Of a stretch of DNA of 64,000 bases, positions 1 to 9,460 are shown in pieces. The translations under genes were made by a program, and so were the position numbers. The DNA lies in the NCBI GenBank assembly GCA_003725585.1, contig RJMB01000012.1:1-64000 (forward strand), read 5' to 3'. Numbering within the stretch: the first letter of the stretch is position 1; each line of letters opens with the position of its first letter. Source of the stretch: Halostreptopolyspora alba. GTDB taxonomy: Bacteria > Actinomycetota > Actinomycetes > Streptosporangiales > Streptosporangiaceae. The notes beneath the pieces are model-generated. The model saw only the letters and a program-made list of their open reading frames with translations, was not told the DNA's origin and searched no databases.

Positions 1-44
1 CCATCACCCATCGTGACCGCGATCGTGGGAATGTCAGTGGTCAT
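1..44 (-). CDS. pdxA: PdxA-type 4-phosphate dehydrogenase, N-terminal fragment
   Basis: Only the first 14 codons lie inside the window. They read MTTDIPTIAVTMGD, and the stretch PTIAVTMGD is the hallmark N-terminus of the PdxA family (NAD-dependent 4-hydroxythreonine-4-phosphate dehydrogenase). The start lies two bases after the stop of the upstream DUF1537 kinase, so the two are co-transcribed. Next to that kinase, a PdxA2-type role is more likely than pyridoxine synthesis: oxidation and decarboxylation of 4-phospho-threonate or -erythronate to dihydroxyacetone phosphate. The gene continues beyond base 1. Confidence 0.75.
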   Translation of the reverse strand, partial: MTTDIPTIAVTMGD

Positions 45-46
45 AC

Positions 47-1432
47 TCACCCTTTCCTCGGGTCGGTGTCCGGGCACCCGACCGTCCCCGGACGTGGGTT
101 CGCCGCCGACGCTGGCCGAGGGCGGAGGTGTTCGACGATCCGGACGAGGCTGTCCGCCGGGCCGAAGCCGCCCGGCCGGGTCACCACGGAGCCCCCGTCG
201 GGGGTGTGGCTGTGGACCGCGCCGTGGTGGATCTCCGCCACGGGGGCCAGGTGGGTGACCCCGAGCGCGTCGAGGACCCGACGGGCGGTCTCTCCTCCGG
301 TGAGTACGAGGTCGGCCGCGCTCCCGGCGGCGCCCGCCGTGGTGTGGTCTCGCCGGGTGAGTGCCCGTGCGGCGGTGGTGGCGAGCCGTCGCGCGATCGC
401 CCGGGAGTGGCGGGGGTCGACCCCGTTCGTGGCCGCGACGCTCAACGCGGTCGGACCCTGGCCGAGGGCGGTGACCAGACGCTCGACTTCCTCGGTGCGC
501 GCATCGGTGACGTTGGGGTCCGAGACGTCGAGGGTCACGGAGCGCACACCGGTTTCGCGTAGCCGGCCGAGCTGTTCGGCGGCCGTGGGTTGGGCACTGC
601 CGACGACCACGAGCAGTGGCCGGTCCGGGGTGATGGGGTGTCGCGACTGCGGGGGCGTGGTGGTCCCCGGACGGGAGGGGGAGAGGGCCCTGCCGAGGGC
701 GGCGGCCAGTCCGCCCGAGCCGACCATCCGGACACCGGGCAGCCGAACGGCGGCCGCCACGATGGTGTCGAGGTCGGTGTCCTCCTCGGCGTCGCATATC
801 GGGATCTCGCCCGCGTTGGTGGCGTCGGTGAGCGCGGCGAGCAGCCGCCCGGAGCGCACCACGGACAGGGGGAGGGTGCGGCTGGGGGCGGGGGAGATCG
901 CGGCGGCGATCGAGGTGGGAGGGTCGTCGGACTCGGCGGCCCAGGCGTCACTGTGGTGCAACGGGGTGTCCCACAGGTGGGTGACCCCGCCGAGGACCGT
1001 GCGCCCGCCGTTGGGAAGCGCCGGGGCCAGCACGGTGGGTGCCCCCGTTGTCCGGGGGCCGCGTGGACAACCGGGGAGGTTGGGGTCGCGCAGGGCGGCC
1101 ACGGTCGCCGCGACGTTGCCGCGCAGCAGTGAGTCGATCTTCGCCAGTGGCAGTGTGTCGGTCTCGGCGGTGGCGTGTTCGCGGGCGGCGCGGGTGAGCG
1201 CGCGCGCCGCGTCACCGGCGGACGCGTGGCGGGTGTCGAGGTCGACGACGAGGGTCTGGCGTGTGGTGCCACTTCCACTTTGCGCGCTTCGCGCGGTTTC
1301 GTCGGGGTGGTGGCGTGGCGTGTGTGGGGCGAGGGCGATCCGCGTCGCACGTCCGGGAGCGCGCACCACCGCGGCGGTCTCCGCCGCGCCGGACAGGTCG
1401 TCGGCGAAGACGAGAATGCGTGAATCGCGCAT
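47..1432 (-). CDS. four-carbon acid sugar kinase (DUF1537/OtnK-DtnK family)
   Basis: A 461-residue protein with the family landmarks. The N-terminal ILVFADDLSGA loop has Asp11-Asp12. The substrate-site stretch LAKIDSLLRGN follows near residue 100, and the C-terminal nucleotide-binding segment LVLTGGETARRVLDALG lies near residue 385. Family members phosphorylate D-threonate, L-threonate or D-erythronate at O4 in the cytosol. Length and two-domain layout are normal for the family. The following pdxA-type gene and the aldo/keto reductase and HpaI-like aldolase on the other strand fit a small-acid-sugar catabolic island. Which of the sugars is used cannot be told from sequence. Confidence 0.85.
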   Translation of the reverse strand: MRDSRILVFADDLSGAAETAAVVRAPGRATRIALAPHTPRHHPDETARSAQSGSGTTRQTLVVDLDTRHASAGDAARALTRAAREHATAETDTLPLAKIDSLLRGNVAATVAALRDPNLPGCPRGPRTTGAPTVLAPALPNGGRTVLGGVTHLWDTPLHHSDAWAAESDDPPTSIAAAISPAPSRTLPLSVVRSGRLLAALTDATNAGEIPICDAEEDTDLDTIVAAAVRLPGVRMVGSGGLAAALGRALSPSRPGTTTPPQSRHPITPDRPLLVVVGSAQPTAAEQLGRLRETGVRSVTLDVSDPNVTDARTEEVERLVTALGQGPTALSVAATNGVDPRHSRAIARRLATTAARALTRRDHTTAGAAGSAADLVLTGGETARRVLDALGVTHLAPVAEIHHGAVHSHTPDGGSVVTRPGGFGPADSLVRIVEHLRPRPASAANPRPGTVGCPDTDPRKG

Positions 1433-1519
1433 TGATCGAATCCCGGGGCCTCCTCTGCGATACCGTTCCCCTCGACACCGTGCGGGGAACTCGGGGTCTC
1501 CTCGTCGTGGACGCGCAGC

Positions 1520-1563
1520 TTATTGCGCGAAACAAACTACTTGTATTGCGTGAAACGCGCAAT
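1520..1563. promoter_or_regulatory. operator-like repeats in the divergent promoter
   Basis: The 188-base divergent gap between the kinase and the aldo/keto reductase contains a 12-base element, ATTGCGCGAAAC (1522-1533). It is repeated 23 bases later as ATTGCGTGAAAC (1545-1556). The second copy is also the left part of a palindrome, ATTGCG (1545-1550) and CGCAAT (1558-1563). This looks like tandem sites for one dimeric repressor serving both operons. No regulator gene is adjacent in the window; it may lie beyond base 1. Confidence 0.55.
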
Positions 1564-1620
1564 CATGACACAGTGAGCTGAGTTACAGCGCCCACGCGCA
1601 ACCGAGCGGAAGGGGAGGCC

Positions 1621-2625
1621 ATGACCACGAGCCCGACCAGTGCGGCACTGGCGCCGGTGGAACTGCCCGGGGTGGATCTCCCGCTGTCGCGGGCCGTGCT
1701 GGGCACCATGACGTTCGCCGACACGGCGACCGCCTCCGAGGCCGCGGGCATGGTCGACCTCGCGCTGGACTCGGGAGTCACCACCATTGACACCGCCAAC
1801 GTGTACGTCGGCGGGGGCAGCGAGGAGCTCCTCGGTCAGCTGCTGCCACGGCGCCGGGACCGGGTCGTGCTCGCCACGAAGGCCGGCATCCCCCACCCCG
1901 ACGCGGGGGAGAACGCCCCACTCTCGGCGGCGGGCCTGCGCGCCAGCCTGGAGGGCAGCCTCGCCCGGCTCGGCACCGAGCGCGTCGACCTGCTCTATCT
2001 GCACCAGCCGGACCGCGACACGCCCCTCTCCGAGACCCTGGGCACCGTGGCCGAGCTGGTGGAGGAGGGCAAGGTCGCGGCGCTCGGCGTGTCCAACTTC
2101 GCGGCGTGGCAGATCGCCGAGGTGAACCACGTCGCCGACAGTGTGGGCGCCCCCCGGCCCGTGGTCGCCCAGCAGCTCTACAACCTGCTCGCGCGCCGGA
2201 TCGAGGAGGAGTACACGGAGTTCGCGGCGACGCGCGGCCTGCTCACGATGGCCTACAACCCGCTCGCCGGGGGCATGCTCACCGGCCGCCACAGCTACGA
2301 CCACACCCCCTCCTCCGGGCGCTTCGGCGACGCGCGCGTCGCCGGGATGTACCGTCAGCGGTACTGGGACCCCGCCCTGTTCGACGCGGTGAACACGCTC
2401 GCCCGTGTCGCCGACGAGGCGGGACTGTCCCTGACCGACCTCTCGCTGCGTTGGCTGCTGAGCAAGCCCGCCACCGGTGCGCTGCTGCTGGGCAGCTCGC
2501 GCGTCGAGCACCTGCGGGACAACCTGGCCGCGGTAGCGGCGGGACCGCTGCCCGCGGAGACGGTCGCGGCCTGCGACGAGGTCGGGGCGTCCCTGCGGGG
2601 GCCGATGCCCGCCTACAACCGTTGA
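1621..2625 (+). CDS. aldo/keto reductase
   Basis: A 334-residue (alpha/beta)8-barrel oxidoreductase of the aldo/keto reductase superfamily. The catalytic tetrad is visible: Asp57 in TIDTANVY, Tyr62, Lys87 in LATKAG and His128 in LLYLHQPD. The C-terminal NADP-binding region LLLGSSRVEHLRDNL is also present. The start is an ATG with AGGGGAGG just upstream. It heads the plus-strand unit that continues with the HpaI-like aldolase 34 bases later. Together with the divergent kinase and dehydrogenase this suggests a role in oxidising or reducing a hydroxy-acid or sugar intermediate. Substrate is unknown. Confidence 0.88.
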   Translation: MTTSPTSAALAPVELPGVDLPLSRAVLGTMTFADTATASEAAGMVDLALDSGVTTIDTANVYVGGGSEELLGQLLPRRRDRVVLATKAGIPHPDAGENAPLSAAGLRASLEGSLARLGTERVDLLYLHQPDRDTPLSETLGTVAELVEEGKVAALGVSNFAAWQIAEVNHVADSVGAPRPVVAQQLYNLLARRIEEEYTEFAATRGLLTMAYNPLAGGMLTGRHSYDHTPSSGRFGDARVAGMYRQRYWDPALFDAVNTLARVADEAGLSLTDLSLRWLLSKPATGALLLGSSRVEHLRDNLAAVAAGPLPAETVAACDEVGASLRGPMPAYNR

Positions 2626-2659
2626 CGCACGCACAGCACGCGACGACGAAGGAGAAGTG

Positions 2660-3439
2660 GTGCGCATGAGCGCGGCTGAGTTCGCCCGCGGGATTCGCGA
2701 GCGCCGCACGGCCATCGGCTACTGGGTGGTGATGGACGCCCCCGTCGCCACCGAGCGGCTCGGACATCTCGGCTACGACTACGTGGCTCTGGACGCCCAG
2801 CACGGGTTGCTCGGGTACTCCGGCATCCTCAACGGGCTGATGGCGGTTGACGCCGGCGGCACGTCGGTGGGGATGGTTCGGGTCGAGGCCAACGACCCGA
2901 CCGCGATCGGCCGGGCACTGGACGCGGGCGCGGGCGGGGTGATCGTCCCCATGGTGGACAGCGCCCAGGACGCCGCGGCCGCGGTCTCGGCGTGCCGCTA
3001 CCCCCCGCGGGGGCAACGTTCCTACGGCCCGATGCGGGCGATGCTGCGGGTCGGTCCGCGCCCCGCCGAGAGCGACGCGAGCACGCTCGTCATCGCGATG
3101 ATCGAGACGTCCCGGGGTCTGGACAGCGTCGAGGAGATCTGCGCCACCCCCGGGTTGGACGGGGTGTACGTGGGACCCTCGGACCTGAGCCTGGCGATCG
3201 GCGGTGCCTATCCGGGCGACCCGGACGTGGCTGAGACCTTCGACGCCGCGCTGTCCAGGATCAGTAGGGCCGCCGCGGCGTCCGGGATCGCCGCCGGCAT
3301 CCACACCCCCAACGGGGAGGTCGCCGCGCGCCGGCTGGGCGAGGGCTACACCTTCGCCACCGTCGCCTCCGACGTGGTGCACCTGGAACAGGCCGCCCGC
3401 CACCACCTGGCCGTGGCACGGGGCGAGGGAGACCAGTGA
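2660..3439 (+). CDS. HpcH/HpaI-type class II aldolase
   Basis: About 260 residues of the metal-dependent HpcH/HpaI aldolase/citrate lyase family, which split or form 2-keto-3-deoxy acids from pyruvate and an aldehyde. Visible landmarks are DYVALDAQHG near residue 40, the metal-binding IAMIETSRGLDSVEEI and the GVYVGPSDLSLAIG loop near residue 170. AAGGAG at 2649-2654 precedes three possible starts (GTG 2657, GTG 2660, ATG 2666). GTG 2660 has the better spacing, but ATG 2666 is possible. It probably supplies the retro-aldol step for the acid-sugar pathway next door. Confidence 0.85.
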   Translation: MRMSAAEFARGIRERRTAIGYWVVMDAPVATERLGHLGYDYVALDAQHGLLGYSGILNGLMAVDAGGTSVGMVRVEANDPTAIGRALDAGAGGVIVPMVDSAQDAAAAVSACRYPPRGQRSYGPMRAMLRVGPRPAESDASTLVIAMIETSRGLDSVEEICATPGLDGVYVGPSDLSLAIGGAYPGDPDVAETFDAALSRISRAAAASGIAAGIHTPNGEVAARRLGEGYTFATVASDVVHLEQAARHHLAVARGEGDQ

Positions 3440-3553
3440 ACGGTGGCGCCCGTGGTCCCGGCGCGCAAGAATGAGGGGACCACCCCGACGGGGGGCGTAC
3501 CGTACTCCCGTGTCATTCCCGTGTCGCGCCGAAACCGTGAACCGCCCGCGACC

Positions 3554-4123
3554 TCAGAGGTGACGCGCTTCGCGCGCGATTCTGGAGCGCGCCTCCATCA
3601 GCGCGAAGCCCAGCAGGTTGCGCCCCCGCCACTGGCCGGGGTCCCGCGCGCGCTCGTCGTCGGCCGCCAACCCGATCCCCCAGATCCGGTCGTTCGGACT
3701 GGCCTCGGCCAGAACCCGGGAACCACTGGCCAGCAGGTATTCGCGAAGCAGCGTGTCCCGCGAGAACTTGGCGTGGTTGCCGCGCACCACGATCCGGTAG
3801 CGCTCGCGCGCCCAGACCGCCTCGTCGAACCCACGCACCTCGCGGCCGGCGTCCTTGGCCTGTTTGGGGTGCCGGGCGGACAGGACCGCGGACTCGGCGT
3901 CGGGGTCGGAGAACAGCCGCGCCTTCTCGGCCATCATGTAGTGCTCCGCCGTCGGGTACTCGACGCCGTCCACGGTGAAGGGGGACGGCCACCACTGCGA
4001 CAGGCAGCCGGGTCCCTCCCCGCCCGAGCGGGGAGGGTGGTGCCCCCAGAAGAACAGGAACTTCACTCGGCCCGTGACGCTCGGGAAGTCCGAGACGTCG
4101 CGGATGTCGGCGGCATCGACCAT
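3554..4123 (-). CDS. NADAR family protein (DUF1768, YbiA-like)
   Basis: A 189-residue protein starting at the ATG at 4121-4123; the upstream part of the open frame is not protein-like. Motifs of the NADAR fold are clear: KFLFFWGHHPP, LSQWWPSPFTVDGVEYPTAEHYMMAEKARLF, and NDRIWGIGLAADD near the C-terminus. Family members act as N-glycosidases on riboflavin-pathway intermediates (YbiA) or on ADP-ribosyl groups; some serve phage defence. It converges on the aldolase gene. No partner gene that would fix the role is adjacent. Confidence 0.85.
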   Translation of the reverse strand: MVDAADIRDVSDFPSVTGRVKFLFFWGHHPPRSGGEGPGCLSQWWPSPFTVDGVEYPTAEHYMMAEKARLFSDPDAESAVLSARHPKQAKDAGREVRGFDEAVWARERYRIVVRGNHAKFSRDTLLREYLLASGSRVLAEASPNDRIWGIGLAADDERARDPGQWRGRNLLGFALMEARSRIAREARHL

Positions 4124-4493
4124 GGGACAAGACTGGCACGCCCGGCCGCGCCGATCCACACGTTTTCCCGTGGTCGACCGGCCCGCCCCGGCCCCAACGG
4201 CGCGCGACCGGCCGACCCGTCGGGACCGGGGAGGCCCGGTCACACCCGGTGTACCCGCGCTGGCGACGCGGAGGACGCCGAAGTGCGTTGGTGGGGTGTC
4301 CCGGCCGTGCTCGACCGTAGCGCTTCGAGGTGACCCGCCGGCGCGGTCAGGGCCGTGAACACCCGATGGTCGGAGTACCGTGTCTCGGGCCGGCAGTCGT
4401 GCGGCTCGGCCGGGCCGGGGGACGGAGGCCGCCACTTCCGCTCGGGCTCCCACCCCTTCGGTGCGGCCCCGGCGCGGCTCGTCGTTCTCCCGC
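4124..4493. other. 370-base gap without a supported gene
   Basis: This stretch lies upstream of the NADAR gene and downstream of the GH3 gene. Open frames across it run against codon preference or are extensions of neighbours. I see no RNA gene or clear hairpin terminator. Confidence 0.4.
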
Positions 4494-6977
4494 TCACCCC
4501 ACGTGGAGCTCCCCCCACAGCCGTGGGTCGGCGATGGAGCGACCCACGGACACGGTGTAGTCGCCCGGCACGAGTTCCCACCTGCCGGCGTCGCTGGCCC
4601 AGATCTCCGCGGCGCGGCGCGCGACCGCGATCTCGACGGTGCGGCTGTCGCCGGCGCCGGCTCCGACGCTGGCGAAGCCAGCGAGCACCCGCGTGGGACG
4701 GTCCCCTGGCTCGTGGGGCGCCAGGTACACCTGCACGACCTCGCGCCCGTCGCGGTCGCCGATGTTGGTGAGGGTGACCCGCAGGCGCGCCAGCTCGCCC
4801 TCCGGGGCGGTGCCGGAGGCGGGCAGCACCTCCAGGATGTCGTAGCGCCAGGTGGTGTAGGACAGCCCGTGGCCGAACGGGAACGCCGGGGTGGTCGCCA
4901 CACGGTCCCAGGCGCGGTAGCCCACGTAGACGTCCTCGTCGTAGACGAGGGCGCCGTCGGTGGGCACGACCTCGCGCACCGGAACGTCGGACTCGCGGGC
5001 GGGCCAGGTGGTGGGCAGCCGGCCCGAGGGGTCGTGGGTGCCGAGCAGCACGTCGGCCAGGGCGCCGCCGACCTCCTGGCCGCCGAACCAGGTGAGCAGG
5101 ACGGCCGGGACCTCGTCACGCCAGGGCATCTCCACCGGGGACCCGGTGTTGACGACCACCACGGTGTTCGGGTTGGCGGCGGCCACCCGGGAGACGAGTT
5201 CGTCCTGGCGGCCGGGCAACGCCAACGAGGACCGGTCGAAACCCTCGGACTCGACCTCGGCGGTGGTGTTGACCACCACGACCGCCACGTCGGAGCCGGC
5301 CGCCGCGTCGACGGCCTCACCGATGAGGGTCTCGTCGGGGGCCAGGGGTTCGCTGTGCGCGAGCCGGAAGGCGACCATCGGGAACTCACCCGTGGCCGTG
5401 CCCCCATCGTGGACGAGCCGCACCGACACGGGTCGCCCCGCTGTCAGCTCCACCCCGGCCGTGGCCGTGGGCGGGTCGAACAGCGCCGCGGCCGGGTCGT
5501 CGCCGCTGAACGTGAGGGTGCCGTCGTGGACCTCCCGCCCGTCCACGGTCAGGGTGAAGTGGCCGATCCCCACGACCGCGAAGGTGTGGCGGCCGGTGGT
5601 CTCGGGGGTGAACGTTCCCGCGACCTCGACCCCGGCGAGGTCGTCGGGGTCGAGGTCGGCGGGGAACTCGCCGATCCATTGGGCGGTGCCGTCGGGAAGC
5701 TCCTCGGTGGCCAGGATCCCGCCGTCGGCGGCGCGGAAGGTCGCTGTGAGCGGCGTCGCGAGCGCCGGCAGCTGAACACGTGGGTCGACCCCGGCCGAGT
5801 GGGTCAGGCGCACGTGCCCGGGTAGCGCGGCGCGCAGCCCCTCCAGCGGGCTGACCGTGTGCTCGGCGAACACGGTGGCGCTGCCGCCGCCGCTGGTGCG
5901 GGCCTCGGCGGCGGCCATCCCGACGAGCGCCACCGAGTCCAGTCGCGTGCTGTCCAGCGGCAGAGTGCTGTTCTCGTTGCGCAGCAGCACGAAGGAGCGG
6001 CGCGCGACGTCGCGGGCGAGCGCGCGTCCCTCCAGCGGGGCGGGCAGCTGGCTGGTGGGCACGGCGGGAGGCGCGCCGTCCAGCGCCCCGACCCGGGCGG
6101 CCAGCCGCAGTACCCGGCGGGCCAGGGTGTCCACGGCCTTCTCCGAGACGCGGCCGTCGCGCACGGCCTCCAGGAGATGCCGCCCGTACACGGTGGTGGG
6201 GCCGGGCATGGCGATGTCCAGGCCGGCCAGGCAGTCACGCACGGTGTCGCGGGCGGCGGTCCAGTCGGACACGAGGACCCCGTCGAAGCCCCAGTCGGAG
6301 CGCAGCACCGTGTTCAGGTCCGCGTGCTCGGTCATGCTGACGCCGTTGACCCGGTTGTAGGCGGACATCACCCCCCACGGGTGGGCGCGGGTGACGATGG
6401 TCTCGAATGGCGCCATGTAGATCTCGCGCAGCGCCCGTCCGCTGACGCGCACGTCCACGGTGAACCGTTCGGTCTCGGAGTCGTTGGCGACGAAGTGCTT
6501 CACCGTGGCGGCCACCCCACCGTCCTGCACCCCGCGCACGTAGGCGACGCCGAGCTCACCGGTCAGGTACGGGTCCTCGGAGAACGTCTCGAAGTGGCGC
6601 CCTCCCAGCGGGGAGCGGTGCATGTTCACCGTCGGGGCGAGCAGCACGTGCACCCCTTTGCGGCGCGCCTCCTGGGCCAGCAGGGTGCCCGTGGCGCGCA
6701 CCAGGTCGGGATCCCAGGTCGCGGCGAGCGCCGTGGGGCTGGGCAGCTGGACCGAGGGGTCGGCCGGCCCCCAGGACTCGCCTCGCACCCCGACGGGACC
6801 GTCGGACATGACGAGCCGGCCCAACCCGATGTCGGGGTTGGGGGGAAGCGCCCAGGCCGACGCTCCGGAGAGCAGGGCGACCTTGCCCTCCAGGTCCAGT
6901 GTCGCCAGAGCGTCGGTGACGCGGCGCTCACGTTCCGTTTCGGCTTCGGGTCCGGCGCTGTGGGACGCGGTGCTCAT
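4494..6977 (-). CDS. glycoside hydrolase family 3 enzyme with PA14 insert
   Basis: An 827-residue beta-glycosidase of GH3. The N-terminal TIM-barrel carries KHFVAND (Lys160-His161) and the nucleophile Asp238 in VLVSDWTA. The second alpha/beta domain begins around residue 300. A PA14-like carbohydrate-binding insertion lies around residues 385-520. A fibronectin III-like C-terminal domain ends the protein (about 740-827). There is no signal peptide, so it is probably cytosolic and acts on imported oligosaccharides or glycosides. The layout resembles bacterial beta-glucosidases of the BglX/barley ExoI group. No sugar transporter lies next to it in the window. Confidence 0.9.
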   Translation of the reverse strand: MSTASHSAGPEAETERERRVTDALATLDLEGKVALLSGASAWALPPNPDIGLGRLVMSDGPVGVRGESWGPADPSVQLPSPTALAATWDPDLVRATGTLLAQEARRKGVHVLLAPTVNMHRSPLGGRHFETFSEDPYLTGELGVAYVRGVQDGGVAATVKHFVANDSETERFTVDVRVSGRALREIYMAPFETIVTRAHPWGVMSAYNRVNGVSMTEHADLNTVLRSDWGFDGVLVSDWTAARDTVRDCLAGLDIAMPGPTTVYGRHLLEAVRDGRVSEKAVDTLARRVLRLAARVGALDGAPPAVPTSQLPAPLEGRALARDVARRSFVLLRNENSTLPLDSTRLDSVALVGMAAAEARTSGGGSATVFAEHTVSPLEGLRAALPGHVRLTHSAGVDPRVQLPALATPLTATFRAADGGILATEELPDGTAQWIGEFPADLDPDDLAGVEVAGTFTPETTGRHTFAVVGIGHFTLTVDGREVHDGTLTFSGDDPAAALFDPPTATAGVELTAGRPVSVRLVHDGGTATGEFPMVAFRLAHSEPLAPDETLIGEAVDAAAGSDVAVVVVNTTAEVESEGFDRSSLALPGRQDELVSRVAAANPNTVVVVNTGSPVEMPWRDEVPAVLLTWFGGQEVGGALADVLLGTHDPSGRLPTTWPARESDVPVREVVPTDGALVYDEDVYVGYRAWDRVATTPAFPFGHGLSYTTWRYDILEVLPASGTAPEGELARLRVTLTNIGDRDGREVVQVYLAPHEPGDRPTRVLAGFASVGAGAGDSRTVEIAVARRAAEIWASDAGRWELVPGDYTVSVGRSIADPRLWGELHVG

Positions 6978-7116
6978 CGGTCTCCCCGGGGGACGCGGCT
7001 GTACGTGACGGGCCGTGGCGCGCCGCGCGGCCGACCCGCGGGACCAGGATAGGCGCGCCCGTGACCCGGGCCGTGGTGGTTCCGGCGCGTGGGAGGGGAC
7101 GCGTGGCCCGCCCGGG

Positions 7117-8271
7117 TCACGTCGTCTCGGAGACGACCCGTTCGGCGTCGGCGACCCGGAGCTTTCCGGAGACGAGCTGGCCCAGCAGAGTGTCCCGGAG
7201 GTCGGCGAGGGCGCGGGACTCGTCCCGGCGCGCGAACACGTGGGCGAACATCGGGCGGACGTTGTGGGTGAACTCGGCGATCCGCTCCGGTGGGGGAAGC
7301 CGCACCGTCCGGGACAGCGCGACGGAGCGGTTGAGCCCGGGAACCGCGGAGTCGGAATTCAGGGTGTCGAGCGGCAGGGTGTCGAGCGTGTAGTAGAGGT
7401 ACTCCAACGACACGTCACCGTGCTTGGGTGAGGCGTGGAACGTGGTGTCGATCGGGAAGAAGGAGTCCCGTGACCAGTGGACGGCCCCGACCGTGCCCTT
7501 GCGGCCCACCACGATGCCCGGCCCGGTGACCAGCGGGGTGTGGTGGGTGCCGCTTCGCCCGCTGCTGCCGTAGACGGGAACGTCGCCGGGAACCCGCTTG
7601 GCTTTGGGTAGTGCCCTCCCATAGTGGAGGTCGGCGATCTCGGCGAGTTCCACCAGTTGGCCGGGGTGGTTGGTCGCCTCGCGGTAGAGGGCGTGGCACA
7701 GCTCGTTGGAGGCCCGCGTGACACGCTCGTTGACCGCGATCTTGTCGTCCAGGGCGCCGAGGACGGCGGCGATGGCCCGCTGCTCGGCCAACGGTGGGAG
7801 GTCCACCTCGAGTGACCTGAGGATGCCCAGGTTGATGTGCGGAACTCCCGCGCTGATGGCCTGGCCACGGATCTCGCGCACGACACCCGGCGACCGCAGG
7901 CAGTAGTAGACGAACTCGGGGTGGGCGAGGTCCCTGTCGACACGCAGCCGCATCTGGCTCTGCGAGATGACGTAGCGGTCGAAGGGGGTGGGGGGCACGA
8001 TGCCGACCTGGCCCAGGGTTCCCCGCTGGGTGACGATGACGTCCCCCGGCTCGGCGAGGTTCCCGGCGAACCTGGTATCGGCTTTCTCGGGGCTGACGAA
8101 CACGAATTCGTCGGTGTTGAACCTCCGGTCCGGGTCGAGGTTGTTTCCCCTGATCACCGGAACACCCGAGTTCTCGTAGTCCTTGCCGCCGAGGGAGGAT
8201 CCGAACGGTCCGCCGGTGATCCCCTTCTCGACAGCGAGGTCGCCGACGGTGACACGCCGCCACCCACTCAT
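7117..8271 (-). CDS. hsdS: type I restriction-modification specificity subunit (orphan HsdS)
   Basis: A 384-residue protein starting at the ATG 8269-8271 (MSGWRRVTVGDL). It has two target-recognition domains of the methylase_S type. The first contains GGPFGSSLGGKDYENSGVPVIRGNN and ends in the conserved helix PPLAEQRAIAAVLGALDDKIAVNERV. The second begins near LHYGRALPKAKR and ends with a second helix near the C-terminus. The subunit normally dictates the recognition site of an HsdM2S methylase. No hsdM or hsdR is adjacent. The nearest hsdM is at 34.9 kb and has only a truncated hsdS of its own, so this one may serve it in trans. Confidence 0.88.
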   Translation of the reverse strand: MSGWRRVTVGDLAVEKGITGGPFGSSLGGKDYENSGVPVIRGNNLDPDRRFNTDEFVFVSPEKADTRFAGNLAEPGDVIVTQRGTLGQVGIVPPTPFDRYVISQSQMRLRVDRDLAHPEFVYYCLRSPGVVREIRGQAISAGVPHINLGILRSLEVDLPPLAEQRAIAAVLGALDDKIAVNERVTRASNELCHALYREATNHPGQLVELAEIADLHYGRALPKAKRVPGDVPVYGSSGRSGTHHTPLVTGPGIVVGRKGTVGAVHWSRDSFFPIDTTFHASPKHGDVSLEYLYYTLDTLPLDTLNSDSAVPGLNRSVALSRTVRLPPPERIAEFTHNVRPMFAHVFARRDESRALADLRDTLLGQLVSGKLRVADAERVVSETT

Positions 8272-8530
8272 GGCCCGCCCTCCGTATGGTTTGTCCACCG
8301 GCCCGATCGTGCCCCGGGGGGCACTCCGCCATTGTGCCCCGCGCCGTCGGCCCCCGGTGACGGCGGAAGCCCCCGATCCGGCCCGGATCCCGTGGCGGGG
8401 CCGTGGGCTAGGGTCAGCCCCGAAGGCCCGCACCACGGGACCGGGTTCGCCGGCCAACGCCCCGGCTCTTTCCGCTGGACACCATCCGGCCGGGTGAGGA
8501 CGACCACCGAGACGAGGAAGGGGAACAGCC

Positions 8531-9412
8531 GTGAACGAGCGGACCATGGCGGGCAAGGTCGTCGTGGTGACCGGCGCCAACACCGGCATCGGCAAGGCCA
8601 CCGCCCTCAGCGTGGCCGGGCGCGGCGCGACCACGATCCTGGCGTGCCGTGACCGGGCCAAGGGTGGCCGAGCCGCGGAGGAGATCCGCACCGCCACCGG
8701 CAACGACGAGGTCACCACGGTGCGTCTCGACCTCGCTGACCCGGGCAGTGTCGAGGAGTGCGCCGGCGAGGTGGTCGCGTCCACCGGTGGCGTCGACGTG
8801 CTGGTCAACAACGCCGGGGCGGTGATGCGCGAGCGTGAGCTCACCGCACAGGGGTTCGAGAGGACCCTGGTGACCAACCACCTCGGCCACTACGCGCTGA
8901 CCCGGCTGCTCCTGGGCCACCTCCGCAGGCCGGGCCGGGTCGTCAGCGTGAGCTCGGACGCGCACCGGTTCGTCAACGGGATCCGGTTCGACGACCTGAC
9001 CCTCGAACGCGGGTGGGGGATCATGAGAGCCTACGGGCACGCCAAGCTCGCCCAGATCCTGTTCACTCGCGAGCTCGCGCGCCGCTACGGCGACGACGGC
9101 GTCACCGCCCACGCGGCGCACCCGGGGTTCGTGGGCTCCGACCTCTACCGCAGCCGCGATGGTGGCGGTGTCGTGGAGAGAGCCGCCGGGGCGGCGATCG
9201 GGCTGTTCGCCAAGTCCCCGGCCGAGGGCGCGGCGACCTCGATCCACCTGGCCGTCTCCGATGAGGCGCTGGGCACCAACGGCGGCTACTGGGCCAACTC
9301 CAAACCGGCCCGCGCTTCCCGCGCGGCCACGGACGACCACGCGGCCCGGCGCCTGTGGGAGACCAGCGAGCGGTTGCTCACCGGGGCCGGAACGTCCCTG
9401 CCGGACGCCTGA
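8531..9412 (+). CDS. short-chain dehydrogenase/reductase
   Basis: A 293-residue Rossmann-fold oxidoreductase. The cofactor motif TGANTGIG lies at residues 14-21, the structural NNAG follows at about 96-99, and the catalytic Ser and YGHAK (Tyr-x3-Lys) lie near residues 141 and 170. The sequence resembles retinol-dehydrogenase-like SDRs of actinobacteria. The start is GTG 8531 behind GAGGAAGGGG. It is transcribed alone. Substrate is unknown. Confidence 0.88.
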   Translation: MNERTMAGKVVVVTGANTGIGKATALSVAGRGATTILACRDRAKGGRAAEEIRTATGNDEVTTVRLDLADPGSVEECAGEVVASTGGVDVLVNNAGAVMRERELTAQGFERTLVTNHLGHYALTRLLLGHLRRPGRVVSVSSDAHRFVNGIRFDDLTLERGWGIMRAYGHAKLAQILFTRELARRYGDDGVTAHAAHPGFVGSDLYRSRDGGGVVERAAGAAIGLFAKSPAEGAATSIHLAVSDEALGTNGGYWANSKPARASRAATDDHAARRLWETSERLLTGAGTSLPDA

Positions 9413-9460
9413 CGGTGCGGTGTCTCCCCGGTCTTCCCGCCTGGCCTCCTCACCTCATGG

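Noticed and set aside
66..1553. Long plus-strand open frame opposite the DUF1537 kinase
   Set aside because: It is an antisense shadow caused by high GC: Ser/Arg/Ala-rich with no recognisable motif, whereas the opposite strand encodes a complete kinase.
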